Source: Ciona savignyi (lineage: Eukaryota; Chordata; Ascidiacea; Phlebobranchia; Cionidae). From it: a stretch of DNA of 64,000 nucleotides. Positions within the stretch are counted from its first letter, which is position 1. Each line of letters starts with the position of its first letter. Below, one piece after another: positions 15,001 to 25,323 of this stretch. The stretch covers positions 8,994 through 72,993 of the forward strand of contig CH000115.1 in NCBI GenBank assembly GCA_000149265.1. The letters are read 5' to 3'. The notes beneath the pieces are model-generated. The model made no database searches. It was not told where the DNA came from and saw nothing but the letters and a program-made list of their open reading frames with translations. The position numbers were made by a program, and so were the translations under genes.

Positions 15001-18000
15001 TAGTACAGGACCGCTTGGAGCGCTTGGATCGCTTGGATCACTTAGATTGCTATGGCAAGTAATTCTAACCCTGTCCCAAACACTAATCTTAACTCCAGAA
15101 CTAACTTTAACCCCAACCCTAACATTAATATCATGGCTTTTGTAATTACGAAGTATCCAAGCAATTTAAGCACTCCATGCGATCCAAGCGGTCCTGTAGT
15201 ATTTAGAGGTACCGCTGATAAGAGATCAGTCCGTTAGCTTATTGATTGCTGGTTGGAATGTCCGTCAAAGACTAGGGAGGGAAATTTGGTGAAATTATCC
15301 GTTATGTGTTCTTAGAATTAAGACACTTAGAAATTGCTGATACTCGCTGTTTTAACGGTTGAAAATCAAGTCAAGTCTCCATATTATTTGATCTTTTCAA
15401 ATATCTTTTATAACTCAACTACGGGTATTAGGTTATATAACGATATCGCAAGTTATAACACCACTCCATTTTACGATTTCTCCAAACGAAAATAGATATT
15501 AAACTTTTACTAAACGAAGTTCTGTTTTTTTGGCGATTTTCTTGGGAAGTAAACGATTTTGTGAATATTTACCTGGTAACGGTTAAAATTACAGCTTCTA
15601 TTACGCGGGAAATCTAAATTTTGATCAAGGGAGTTACCCGTAAAGAGTGCCAGACATAGATGTTTTATTTATTGGGCGGACGGGGTTAAACTAGAAAAAT
15701 ACGACCGAATGGTTAACACGACCGATTTATTTACAATATACAACAGTTTATAGCGTGCCACTAAAAAACGAATTATTTAACAAGCCTATCATGGGTTTGA
15801 AACTTGATCAAGGAAAAAGCCCGTTTGTGAACGTGTGTATGGCCGAATTGTTTACGTGCGATTTATATACAGTGCCATTTCAAAACAGATCTAGTAACAA
15901 ACCCATCATGAGTTTGAAATGGGACGGTAACTAAATACAAATTGGTTAATGGTAGAATAGTCATCTGACTATTCTAAAATATTTTGGAACTTCCTGAAAA
16001 ACGTTAAAATTCTTTGAAAACATTATTGTCTATTATATAAGATATTAAAGTTTAAAACTAGGTAAAGTTGTAAAAATATGAGACTTGGGCAGCGGTATAA
16101 AGATATTTTCATGCAAAACATCAACGTTGATCAGCGTTTTCTATTTCGTTTTAAGGTTTTTTTCCGCGAATACAGTGCCGCTTTGAATTTATTTTTGAAA
16201 AGCTTACCAAAAATACCCTTTAATCAGGAAATTTGAATTTCCAATCAACGTATAAAAGCTGCCTGAATTTTGTTCATAGTATTAAGACTGAAATATATAA
16301 AAGTCATAGTTTGGGTTACTAAAACATCTAATTTTACGGGAGGGGTCGCCATTTTGTTAAAGGATTTTTTTTTGGTATTTAAACAATGCTACAAAATGGC
16401 GAGGTTTATATATAACAAACGATTGTTATCTAGGCGGTGTGTAAAAGGTGGCGCTTCTCGAAGTTGCTGAGCTAATAAACAAGGCATTTGCGTTAAGTGT
16501 TTCAATGCTTGGCACCAGGAAAAACGTATTTAATCCTATTGTGCGAAAGATTTTTTTAAAATTCGGACACTTTTTGGTGCGTAATAGAATTAAATAGCTG
16601 CGTTTGTGGTTTTGAAAAATATACCGTCGAAAGTATTTAAGTTTATTTTTTAGGACTACGCCGTGGCATAAGTAACTCCAACCGATAAGACATACTTTGA
16701 AATATAGTCAAATAAGCTTTAACACAACTTATTTCGCCAATACCCATTATGCATCAAAACATTACGTTAAACGTGTTATCGACAGACGTTCTGTTTTCGA
16801 CGGACGTTCTGAAGTATTTTACGGCTCCTGTGTTTTTTGATGATTTAATTTTAATTTTTTAACGAAAATGTGATAAAAAATAAACTTCTATGTCAAGATA
16901 AATCTTACTGTTTAACGCCAGCAATGCAGCCTGGAAGTTTGTTCTTCTCGGGCAGCGGAGGGTTCCATTCACCCGTCTCCTTGTTGCAAGCAAACAAGTG
17001 AGCGTTGCTGTACCGGAAGCCATCCAGACACGTGATGTCGCACAGGAGCAGGGTTCCCGCAGATGTGCAATCTGGGTCCATCGCGTTCTCGGGTGCCATT
17101 GCCTCACACATGGCCTCTGAGGGTGGAGATGGAAGTCAGGAAGCTGAGTTATTACAACTGCTAGATATGGTGTATTTGGGAAAAGGTATTAGCGGTGGTT
17201 GCTTGAAACCAGTGGGCTTAATTGGTTTAAACTAAAAGCGCTCACCATCATAGCCCGCATTGCGATAGCTCGAGTAACCAACTAGGGCCGTACAGGTAGG
17301 GCCAGGTATAGGACATAGAAAAATTCTTCTGATAAATTAAAAATACAGTCATCTATCAAGTTTATATTGTGCAGTATAGTTTTGTCATTCTCGAACTATA
17401 ATTTTCGATCAAAGTGTCTTTGGTAGAACTTTCTTACGCTTTCGTGTAATATTCTCCAAGAACAATTTTACTCACCGACACATTGAGGGAAGTCCTCTCG
17501 TGTCCAAGTACCGTCTGTGGTGACGCATTCGGCGGTCAGGGTTTCGCCAGCCTTGAGGCCTTCAAATTTGTATCCAGATTGGCAGGTCGTCGTACAAACT
17601 CTGTAAAAATCAGTAATCGTAGTAAAGTAAGTTCCCAGGTGGAAAAAGTATTACTGATATAATAAAAAAAAAGTTTGGGCAGCGGAATTTAACGATTGTG
17701 GTAAACAGCAGAGCATGTTTTGTAAAAATTATTGTAGAATAAAACCAATCTTACATTGGCGATTGTAAATAACACACAGGTTAAGTAATATACAATTGTT
17801 ATCAATAGTTTCGCTACTTAGCAAACAGGTGAAAAATGTGTTGTTAAATATTTTAAAACGGTGTTATTTTACATATAGCCAAAGTTAGTTTGGCCATAAG
17901 GTACCACTGACGACTCTGAAAAGCAGTACTTTCTATGTAAATACTGGATTTTTTAGTTAAGGAATTTGTTTTTCATTTCCACAGCTAATTAAACTTTCGG

Positions 18001-19521
18001 TTAAGTACTTACAGTTTTGAGCCTATTAGCTGGCAGTTTATTTCTCCGAATGACGGTGCGATCAGGTTCTTACAGACGCCTCTATCAAAGACTTCTACAT
18101 AAGGTATAAACAAATTGTCAGTATATGTTGTCGTTATATAGATTAAACGTGTAGCATGTCGACAAGAACCTTTGTTAATACTCTGCGTCTGTGGTTTTTT
18201 AAAAACATAACGTCGAAAGCATTAAAATTTGTGGGCCAATTTTAAAAGTTTAGGACTTAGCCCTTTGCATAAGTAATTTTAACCGATAAGACACACCTCG
18301 AAATATAGTATAAAATATACTTGAATTGTATAAAGCTAGCGTTAGTTAAATATACAACATATTTAATCCTTGGTGTTGCAATGTAAAGTGAGCCCATTGC
18401 GTGATAAGGCCGTGCGTACAGCAACCAAAAGTGATTGATTGCTTTGACTCTTCATTGGTCGCGCTAAAATTCTCTATGGTTATATCGACGCACTGAAATA
18501 GCTCGATTACTATGGTGGGATTGGGATGTGTTACAACATCTGTGGACGTTTTGTGTTTGTCGCCGATGCTGCCAAAACAAGGGTCGGATAATTTCTTAAT
18601 TTCGAAATATAATTGTTACGTACCTGTGGAGAAGCCATTGGCGCTGAAAGAAAAACATTATTTTGTTAGATACATTGGATTAAAATGTTAGCAAAACTAT
18701 CAGAAATTAATGTATATTGTCTTCAGTGAAAAAACTCAATTAGTTATCACACGGGCAATCGTCAGATTATCATGAAAATGAAAAAAACATACCCTTACAT
18801 AAATAGTTTCAAGAGAAAGGTAATATTGGATATAAAATGCAGTCGCTTCGTCACAGTAATGGGTAGAACGCACTGAATTATTTAAAATATGTAGTTTTTT
18901 CACGGTATAGTAAACATAGAATAGTATTTTCAAACAGTTTTTTATTAATCGAAGATTGTATTTTATAAAATTCCCTTGTAGAAAATATAGTTTCACGTGA
19001 AATTAAAAATAAGAAACGAAATTTATTCTCTTTATTATAAGAATAGATAAACACAGACGTTGTAGTCACCAACAAAGTAGAATCTCCAAATAATTGTATT
19101 GCTTATTTTATCGTTTGCATTAATCTTACTAAACGCAGTATTCTTCAACATTTTCTACTCGCCTGATTTTTAGTCAAAAAATTAATAACGCAGTCAGGGT
19201 TAATTAAATACGTGACAAACGAATATGTTAGCAACCATGTCTATAAAACTGCGACGGTGGGCGCGAGGTGATCTGACGATTGCTCGTGTGTTGAACCCAT
19301 CGGTTTTCCCATTCACGGGTATAGACATGAATTTTCTATCCCATCTGAGCCTATCCTAAATACCCCCAAAATAAGGCGTTTACCTATATTATCAACCATG
19401 TCATATTTCCGATAAAAAGACTTATGTTTGCAAACAAGTCCCACTTCACAAAATAGAACTTTTACCTGTGGGGGGCAGCAGCCAAGGCTGAAATACAGAG
19501 CAATATAGCTCCTATAGACAT
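1..19521 (-). CDS. Sushi-containing VWF/gel-forming-mucin-like protein (SP-CCPx3-D1-D2-D'-D3), 3'-partial
   Basis: Twenty-eight phase-consistent exons (high to low): 19466-19521, 18624-18643, 18013-18094, 17476-17600, 16909-17116, 14723-14811, 14216-14322, 13534-13772, 12844-13000, 12042-12151, 11323-11492, 10543-10764, 9868-10037, 9128-9243, 8560-8688, 7561-7744, 6725-6913, 6162-6311, 5372-5509, 4908-5129, 4740-4769, 4501-4587, 4081-4192, 3240-3469, 2668-2768, 1825-2096, 793-1211, 1-58 (continues off the window). About 1397 residues are visible. Residues 1-17 are a signal peptide (MSIGAILLCISALAAAP). Three Sushi modules span roughly residues 30-94, 95-163 and 164-229. VWD1-C8-TIL lies at about 248-620, VWD2-C8-TIL at about 625-996, an extra TIL-E (D') at about 1003-1093, VWD3-C8 at about 1095-1335, then the start of TIL3. 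The family makes secreted disulfide-linked multimers; that role here is inference. Sushi modules in front of the D assembly are unusual. Alternatives are an otogelin- or SCO-spondin-like protein; the C-terminus would decide. Confidence 0.9.
66..335. repeat. Minisatellite in an intron (~35-bp unit)
   Basis: About seven imperfect copies of a unit containing GAAATTAGGCAATTCACACA lie in the intron directly upstream (gene sense) of the last visible exon of the VWD gene. Short apparent reading frames here are repeat-derived. Confidence 0.8.
3500..3720. repeat. Short degenerate tandem repeat in an intron
   Basis: Repeated AAATAACATTTTCTATT / GAAATAGCAATTTCCATTC-type units of roughly 20 bp between exons 4081-4192 and 3240-3469 of the VWD gene. 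No coding potential seen. Confidence 0.6.
8965..9075 (+). mobile_element. SINE family B copy (tRNA-like)
   Basis: Starts with an A-box-like GTGGCCGAATAGTTAACC and has a B-box-like ATGGGTTTGAAATT about 75 bp later. The same head and tail recur at 15695, 15838, 42003, 44220 and 51925, which defines the family. Confidence 0.55.
9575..9852 (+). mobile_element. SINE family A, full copy ending 16 bp from a splice donor
   Basis: tRNA-like head (GGCCGGTTAGTCTGG, then a B-box-like GGTTGCTGGTGTGAAAC), the family body, and an end at ATGAATATCCTA. The element is antisense to the VWD gene and its tail lies 16 bp beyond the splice donor of exon 9868-10037. Confidence 0.9.
10130..10552. repeat. ~200-bp tandem duplication reaching a splice donor
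   Basis: Two long copies begin with AAAGGTCAGACAATGGAA-type sequence (10137 and 10349) and a shorter third begins near 10519. The third runs into the splice donor of exon 10543-10764. A second CTTACCCATTGG (a donor sequence on the minus strand) lies inside the repeat at about 10475. Confidence 0.7.
11028..11298 (-). mobile_element. SINE family A, full copy
   Basis: On the plus strand it runs from GGATAGGATATTCATG (tail) to AACCGGTCGGACT (head), in intron 10764-11323 of the VWD gene. Confidence 0.9.
12178..12445. repeat. ~103-bp tandem repeat, about 2.5 copies
   Basis: The block containing GTCATATTATGCACAGTATT and GTGTGGAACATTGCTGTACT is repeated almost perfectly in the intron upstream (gene sense) of exon 12042-12151. 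Confidence 0.85.
14590..14695. repeat. Short tandem repeat (~24-bp unit)
   Basis: About four copies of TATTATCTCCAGGGTTTGTG-type units lie just downstream (gene sense) of exon 14723-14811. Confidence 0.75.
14987..15214. mobile_element. Foldback MITE with ~30-bp terminal inverted repeats
   Basis: The left end GTGCCTCTAAATAGTACAGG and the right end (reverse complement GGTACCTCTAAATACTACAG) pair over about 30 bp, extended by ACCGCTTGGA. The inside is a poor ACCCTAA-like stretch with no gene. No clean target duplication was found. Confidence 0.65.
15695..15930 (+). mobile_element. Two SINE family B copies in tandem
   Basis: Heads CGACCGAATGGTTAACACG (15702) and ATGGCCGAATTGTTTACGTG (15838) are each followed by a CATGGGTTTGAAACT / CATGAGTTTGAAA B-box-like end. 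They lie in the long intron 14812-16908. Confidence 0.55.
16598..16745. repeat. Dispersed repeat, copy 1 of 2
   Basis: Similar over about 145 bp to 18183-18335. Shared words include CGTCGAAAG, GCATAAGTAA and AACCGATAAGACA. Class unknown. Confidence 0.6.
18183..18335. repeat. Dispersed repeat, copy 2 of 2
   Basis: Partner of 16598-16745, in the intron between the first Sushi exon and the 20-nt exon of the VWD gene. Confidence 0.6.
19251..19345 (+). mobile_element. SINE family A, 3' fragment
   Basis: Only the 3' body (GCGAGGTGATCTGACGATTG to ATGAATTTTCTATCC) is present, in intron 1 of the VWD gene. Confidence 0.8.
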
Positions 19522-19636
19522 TGAGCCTTCTTTCCTTCGTCCACTGAACAGTGCAAGCCGTCCTTTTGATTTTAGTAAGCTAAGCTGGCACGGACTGAAA
19601 GCGCCCGTTTGTCAGTGTTCGCGATGCTATGGCGGC

Positions 19637-19643
19637 TTATATA
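19637..19643 (-). promoter_or_regulatory. TATA box of the Sushi/VWD gene
   Basis: The minus strand reads CTATATAAG here, 116 bp upstream of the ATG at 19521. A start of transcription near 19610 would leave an unspliced 5'UTR of about 90 bases. The start site is inferred from the usual ~30-bp TATA spacing. Confidence 0.6.
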
Positions 19644-19737
19644 GTCGGATGCATCCTTGTTGCAACTGTGAAAGTTTACAGCTCGAGTGCAATGACAAGC
19701 AGGCCTCTTCAACATCAAGTGGTATCTCCACTTTCCC

Positions 19738-19765
19738 TGGATCCGGGACCGCTTGTCCGGGATCC
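19738..19765. repeat. Imperfect palindrome upstream of the TATA box
   Basis: Two 11-base arms, GGATCCGGGAC and GTCCGGGATCC, are inverted around a short spacer with one mismatch pair, about 100 bp upstream of the TATA box. It could be a dimeric factor site; this is a position-based guess only. Confidence 0.3.
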
Positions 19766-20951
19766 GGTATATTCTCCACTCCAGTGCAGTGCTTGTGACA
19801 GAGCCGGCCATTTCAACTATCACTTTGTGAGTGCTGTTGGGATTTCGATGACGTGGCAAGGGCATCCAACAGTTGCAAAGCCGGCCAGGGCTGACAAATA
19901 AGCGACATATCTGAGTTAAAGATAAATGTGAAAGTTAGTGAAGTATCATCGCCAAATACAAAAGTGCTCTGTTATTCAGAAAGTCACGGATGTATATCGA
20001 TTATCTCTTGGTACACATCGGCCGCCACTTATTACCGACGGCCATTTTAAAAATCGCTGGTTTCTCCAAATTGGCGTTTTGTTTCAAAATCGAATGATAA
20101 AAAACTGCGAATCACTAAATCGAAGCAAACGCCTGCCAGATCGGCAAAGCTGACCTCTTTACTTGATCTAAAAGGCATTTTCCGAGTTGGTGTGTTTTCA
20201 ACTCGGTTTTATGTATATATATATGATTTTAGTTAGCTCATCCCAATTTCAATTTGTCGCAACTGGCATGGAATGGTGTTGCTATTAAGGTTCTGTTGGT
20301 ATACTGTTGTTTCATGAAAAATCAACAAAAAATCTTATAAATGCCGTAGTTTGGATGATCGAATAAGATGGCTGCCAAGCCCTTTCCTCCCCTATATTTA
20401 AAATACTTTATTGTTAAAGGTTGTGGGACCGACCTTAGGACATCTTTTAATATATTGTCATTATATCGTTTGTTATTAAATTTATTATTAAAGTACCTAT
20501 ATATTAATTTTTGTATAAAAAATTAAATTCGAAAAAATTTAAAAATTAAAATGGCTATGAATTTTTATTAAATTTAAAGAACATATTTTCTATATGTTCG
20601 TGTCTTTTTATATCTAAAATTTAAATATGGTTAGGTGCATAACACTTACGTTTCACCAAATGACCAATTATCGACCAGCTGCGTAGCTTAGTTGTATCTC
20701 ACATGGTGGATTAATTGGTAGAACAGAACAAAGAAATGTAGAAATGCCAAATTGTACACAAAATCTGAGATAGCTCCGGTAACCGAATAAAATCCCGATT
20801 TTATTAGACGATTTCCCTTGTGATAACTTCTTTTTCGTTTTTACCTTCACGAAAATAAAACATAAAATCCGTATACTTCCGAGATCTACTACTAGACGCA
20901 AGGTGATGACGCCGACCCGGTGATGTGGTAATTGTTGATTAATTCCGAAAG

Positions 20952-20985
20952 GTACCGTCGTTGGTCGAGTGGTTAAGGCGATGAT
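20952..20985 (+). other. tRNA-Ser-like 5' fragment
   Basis: TTGGTCGAGTGGTTAAGGCG matches the D-arm/A-box region of a serine tRNA. The following bases do not supply an anticodon arm, variable arm or T arm, so this is a fragment, not a tRNA gene. It could be the head of a decayed SINE. Confidence 0.45.
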
Positions 20986-21511
20986 ACATATAAAGAATTC
21001 TATATAAAAACGTATACCGATAAAAATTAAATGAAAAAGGGTGATAGAATTGTTAGCGTAATGTAAAACGGATCTAAGAAAAGTACAAAATTAAACAAAA
21101 ATATATTTTAAAATATCTATATAGTCCAGATTATTAATTTCAATCCATATTAATGTATATGTTGTATATATAAACAAACAAAATTAGACGAGAAGTATCG
21201 CCCTATGTCAAAGCTCTTACGGACATTGCCCGAACTCAGTAAAATAATGAGTTCTAACAAATTGAAGAAAAGTCTTAATCATGCACAACGCTCTGTAGTA
21301 GCTCCGTTATCTGTTTGTCTACAATCCCACACTTTATTAATTATACTAATTAACGAAGTGATTAATTAGTAGTTTGATCCTCATATTTGTTTTTTTTACT
21401 TCGATGTAAGGTTGTTTGGATGCTTCTTCGGGAATTTTACTTCACATGGCCGTTATGAATATCAAAAAAGGTTTTGATACCAGCTTTGAAGCCGATATGT
21501 CATATAGATCT

Positions 21512-21765
21512 TGGTCATGGTATTTAAATGAGTGTTTTGCTGAGTAGCAATAGTGGTGATTCCCAATGTTTGTACGGTTGAGAGTAGCATGAGTTCGGTT
21601 GCGCGTCGGTGTTCTCGTTTATCTGTCTAATTTTCTAATAGTGGAACAGTGCTTTGTGAAATACAGTGTTGATTGGATATCTAATAACTGTTTGGTTGGA
21701 AAAAAAAGTCACCGATGTACGAAGGGGTCCGACCTCAAAAATAACTTTTTATTCAAGCTTTGCTA
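21512..21765 (+). repeat. ~250-bp dispersed repeat, copy 1
   Basis: Aligns with 34331-34565 in the same direction. Shared words: TCATGGTATT, AATGAGTGTTTTGCTGA, CGGTGTTCTCGTTTA and ATGTACGAAGG. No coding frame. Class unknown. Confidence 0.7.
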
Positions 21766-22000
21766 AACTTGGTAAAGCGTATCCACGACCGTAATCTGAC
21801 TTTCTTTTATGACAATCATCATTTATCAACCTTATATAACAATAATTTATTTGTAAATACAAGGCTGTTCAACATATTCCCTAGGTTTGGCGGCCGCGTC
21901 CGCTATATTTATTAAATTATATCTTTTTTTTTCAATGACGTGTTTTAACGACTGTTCGTTTTGCCGTCTTTTCCTGTTCCCGTGTCGTTATTATATTCGC

Positions 22001-22311
22001 NNNNNNNNNNNNNNNNNNNNNNNNNNNNNNNNNNNNNNNNNNNNNNNNNNNNNNNNNNNNNNNNNNNNNNNNNNNNNNNNNNNNNNNNNNNNNNNNNNNN
22101 NNNNNNNNNNNNNNNNNNNNNNNNNNNNNNNNNNNNNNNNNNNNNNNNNNNNNNNNNNNNNNNNNNNNNNNNNNNNNNNNNNNNNNNNNNNNNNNNNNNN
22201 NNNNNNNNNNNNNNNNNNNNNNNNNNNNNNNNNNNNNNNNNNNNNNNNNNNNNNNNNNNNNNNNNNNNNNNNNNNNNNNNNNNNNNNNNNNNNNNNNNNN
22301 NNNNNNNNNNN
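22001..22311. other. Assembly gap (311 N)
   Basis: Run of N. Any reading frame drawn through it has no support. Confidence 0.99.
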
Positions 22312-22964
22312 GTTTAATACTATACACAAAGGAGGGACAATAATAGACAACAGATTTTGTTACGTGGAACAACACCCGAAAAAACGGTATTTATTTTAGT
22401 CGAATAGGCACTCGTTAAAACTCGGGGTTGAAAAGTTTAAGATATTAAAAACAAATTAACAAAAGTAGCTTTTGTAGTAGTTATGCAAAAATATAAATAC
22501 TCAGTGGCACAGATTAGCAGTTGCCATAGAAGTTAAATAAATGATAATTGTCCTAAAAGGAAGTTAGATAATTGTCGTGAACACGCTTTACCAGGTTTAC
22601 CAAAGCTTGAATGAAAAGTTTCGGTTTCAATTTATGATGTAAATATGGTAATCGCGCAAAGGCAGTTAGTCAGCTTGCATATTAATCTTTCCAATTCTTT
22701 ATAGATATAGAATACGGTTATCGAAATTTACGGACTTTAAGAACAACTTTAAAGCGTTGTTTTGTCTTAAAAATTGATCTTGCACCTTAAAAAAATCGGT
22801 GCGCCTAATGTATGGATTATATAGTGCTTTCCTACATACTAAAAACCAGTCCAATATGTACTGTATTATATAAAAGTGCTATGCGACATACAGCGAAGCC
22901 TGAAAAATATGAAATTAGCGTCAAATATTTATGTTTCGTTTCAGTACGAACTTGGCGATATACG

Positions 22965-25323
22965 ATGCCGCGAATTCGACTGTCTCGCTTGTGCATAAGA
23001 TATTGCAATAATATACTTGTCGGCACCATACTGATGTGTATATGCTACGGTGTACTATACTACGAAGATCGAAACGGAACGGAAATGGAGTATATTATTT
23101 CCGCCAGAATCGAAGGGTAATTAAACTTTTATATGTAATTTAAAGCCGAATACAAATAAGCACACATGTATTATTTTCGAGCCAAGTTTTGAACCCATGA
23201 TGGGCTTAAAACTAAGACGTTTTTTATGGGATAGGATAGGATATGATATTCATGTTTATCCCCGTGAGTGGGAAAACCAAGGGGGTTAACACACATGCGA
23301 TCACCTCGCGCCCATCGTCGGGTTACCGAAGCTATAACAGTGTGTTGTATATTATAGACACGTTTCTTCAATTTGGTAGAACCAATTAATCCGCTGGGTT
23401 TAGGCAATGTCCGTAAAGTGCCTTGCCTAAGGACACAACCGACTAGCTAGTGACCAGTTCCGCATCTGCAACCTTTCGATTGAAAGGTGACGCACTTAAC
23501 CGCCAGGCTAACCGGCCGGACTGGAAGTCGTTGTAAGTATCGTTTGTACAGCAAACACGTAATGCAGTGGGAAGATATTAATTTTGTCATGGCGTCGACC
23601 GTGGGGAAATTCGTGGAAGGGTCATGGAGAAGGACAGGAAGTTGGCAACTGTATTTTAACTTACGATCGAACCCGCATAAGCGAAGCCGCCGCTGTGATA
23701 TTTCACTATACTGCACTTGATGACGAGGCTATGCCTTGGAAGCATTATAGGTAAAATTGATTTGGAATTGGTCATATTATTTATAAACACAATATTTATG
23801 GCATCTGATATAATGGCTTTTAAAACAATGTGTTGTATATATTTACGGTGTTCTTTTAGTATATAGGATGAGATATTCATGTTTATCCCGTAAAAGGGAA
23901 AACCAAAGGGGTTAACATATGAGCAATCGTCAGATCACCTCGCGCCCACCGTCGGGTTACCGGAGCTATTGTAGTCTTATGTATATAATTTACTCGTTCC
24001 TTCAATTACCCCATAATCCGCTGGATACAGGCAATTTCCGTTAAGTGCCTTGCCCAAGGACACAACCGACTAGCTAGCGAACAGTGTCGAACCTGTAACC
24101 TTTCGATTGAAAGGCGTCGCACTAAACCACCAGACTAACCGGTGGGTTTAAAAAAACACATTATTCCACTGATATGCGAACACAGCTATATACCGAACCC
24201 CGCCAACCCTGCTATATATAAAGTCAAACGTACAGGCGATTAGCTAGCTATTAGTTTCGATCCTACAACCGTCCAGCTGAAATACCATGCACTACCCCCG
24301 CAAGCTATAACACAAGAAATCTCTTACAAACGGTTATAATCAGTTTAAACTGAATGATATGAATATTTTCTTAGAAATAAAAGGCAGTTTTTCATTTTCT
24401 GGACGGTGGATGGTCCATCATACATACGGAATGCTGAAGACCGTCATCCCAAAAAGTTCGATAACTTTATTAACTGGACAATGACGTATCGACTAAATTC
24501 TGATATTTTCTACCCCCACCTTAGCATGGAAATGGCTCAGATTATATTTTCGAGAAGAAAAGAGTACGTTGATGACATACTATCAAAGAAAAGTAGACTT
24601 GGGGTAAGTATGAATTTGAATTAGGGCATTTTAGACCATTTCGTTCGCAACACAGTGAAGGTCTTGCAATGTGTATTCTAAGCAAAAGTAGTTCACCAAT
24701 CATAAAGTTGATCATAATATCAAATTAAAATATTGCTGATTTTGCAGATTTGGGTGGCTCATGATTGTGACATTTTACGAGGGTCTAAATTAAGAATGAA
24801 ATACATAGATAAACTCATTGCGGCTGGACTTTCCATTGATCGCTACGGTTGGTGCTTTGGAAATAAAGAATCTTATAAAAAGCTCAGCCAAGAAGTTCTG
24901 CATTCTTACAAGTTTTACTTTGCGTTTGAGGACGCCGAAAAATGTAATGACTATGTAACTTCAGAGTTCTGGGAACAAAGTGTGTATAAAGGCAGAGTGC
25001 CCGTGGTTTGGGGGACTAGTAAAGTCACCGTGGAAGATTTAGTTCCGCCTGGGTCGTTTATCCACACAGATGACTTTGAGAGTCCAGCCCAACTCGCTAA
25101 ATATCTTAGATATCTGGATAAAAACGATGAAGCATACAGAGAGTATTTTAACTGGATTGAAAATCCAGATGAAAGGACATTAGAAATAAGCAAACTTTAT
25201 GAACAAACTGGAGAAGTGGAACTCTGCGAAAAACTACAAAGCAAACTACTACCTAAAGTGACGAATGACATTTCTTTATTTCACTATGGTGTGGATTGGG
25301 GCACGTGTATAGATTACGAATGA
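22965..25323 (+). CDS. Alpha-1,3-fucosyltransferase-like type II Golgi enzyme (GT10)
   Basis: Exons 22965-23116, 23568-23750, 24384-24603 and 24748-25323 join in phase to 376 residues. Such enzymes move fucose from GDP-fucose to N-acetylglucosamine of glycans in the Golgi. Residues about 14-33 form a single signal-anchor (ILVGTILMCICYGVLYY), followed by a short stem. The acceptor half begins KILILSWRRPWGNSW and contains AVIFHYTALDDEAMPW. NWTMTYRLNSDIFYP, a hallmark of the family, follows. The donor half has YGWCFGN and the GDP-fucose motif FYFAFEDAEKCNDYVTSEFW, ending in GRVPVVWG. The usual Thr-Glu-Lys in that motif is Thr-Ser-Glu here. A TTTCGTTTCAG acceptor-like sequence 20 bases before the ATG suggests a 5'UTR intron or a trans-splice site. 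Introns 1 and 2 each hold a SINE. Confidence 0.92.
23231..23522 (-). mobile_element. SINE family A, full copy
   Basis: Tail GATAGGATAGGATATGATAT to head AACCGGCCGGACT, in intron 1 of the fucosyltransferase gene, ending about 45 bp before the exon 2 acceptor. Confidence 0.92.
23861..24146 (-). mobile_element. SINE family A, full copy
   Basis: Tail at ATAGGATGAGATATTCATG, head at CAGACTAACCGG, in intron 2 of the fucosyltransferase gene. Confidence 0.92.

Larger units (their letters stand above)
19644..22000. other. Intergenic region between divergent genes
   Basis: No convincing exon on either strand. It holds degraded SINE A fragments (about 20690-20790 and 21228-21310), a tRNA-Ser-like fragment at 20952, and one copy of a ~250-bp dispersed repeat at 21512. 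Confidence 0.6.

Noticed and set aside
15090-15125. Telomere-like CCCTAAC sequence
   Set aside because: Only one or two imperfect units inside a MITE; not a telomeric array.
21887-22399. Reading frames spanning the N gap
   Set aside because: Almost all codons are N; the flanks show no recognisable protein.
24951-25193. Minus-strand frame of 80 codons
   Set aside because: Shadow of the fucosyltransferase catalytic exon.
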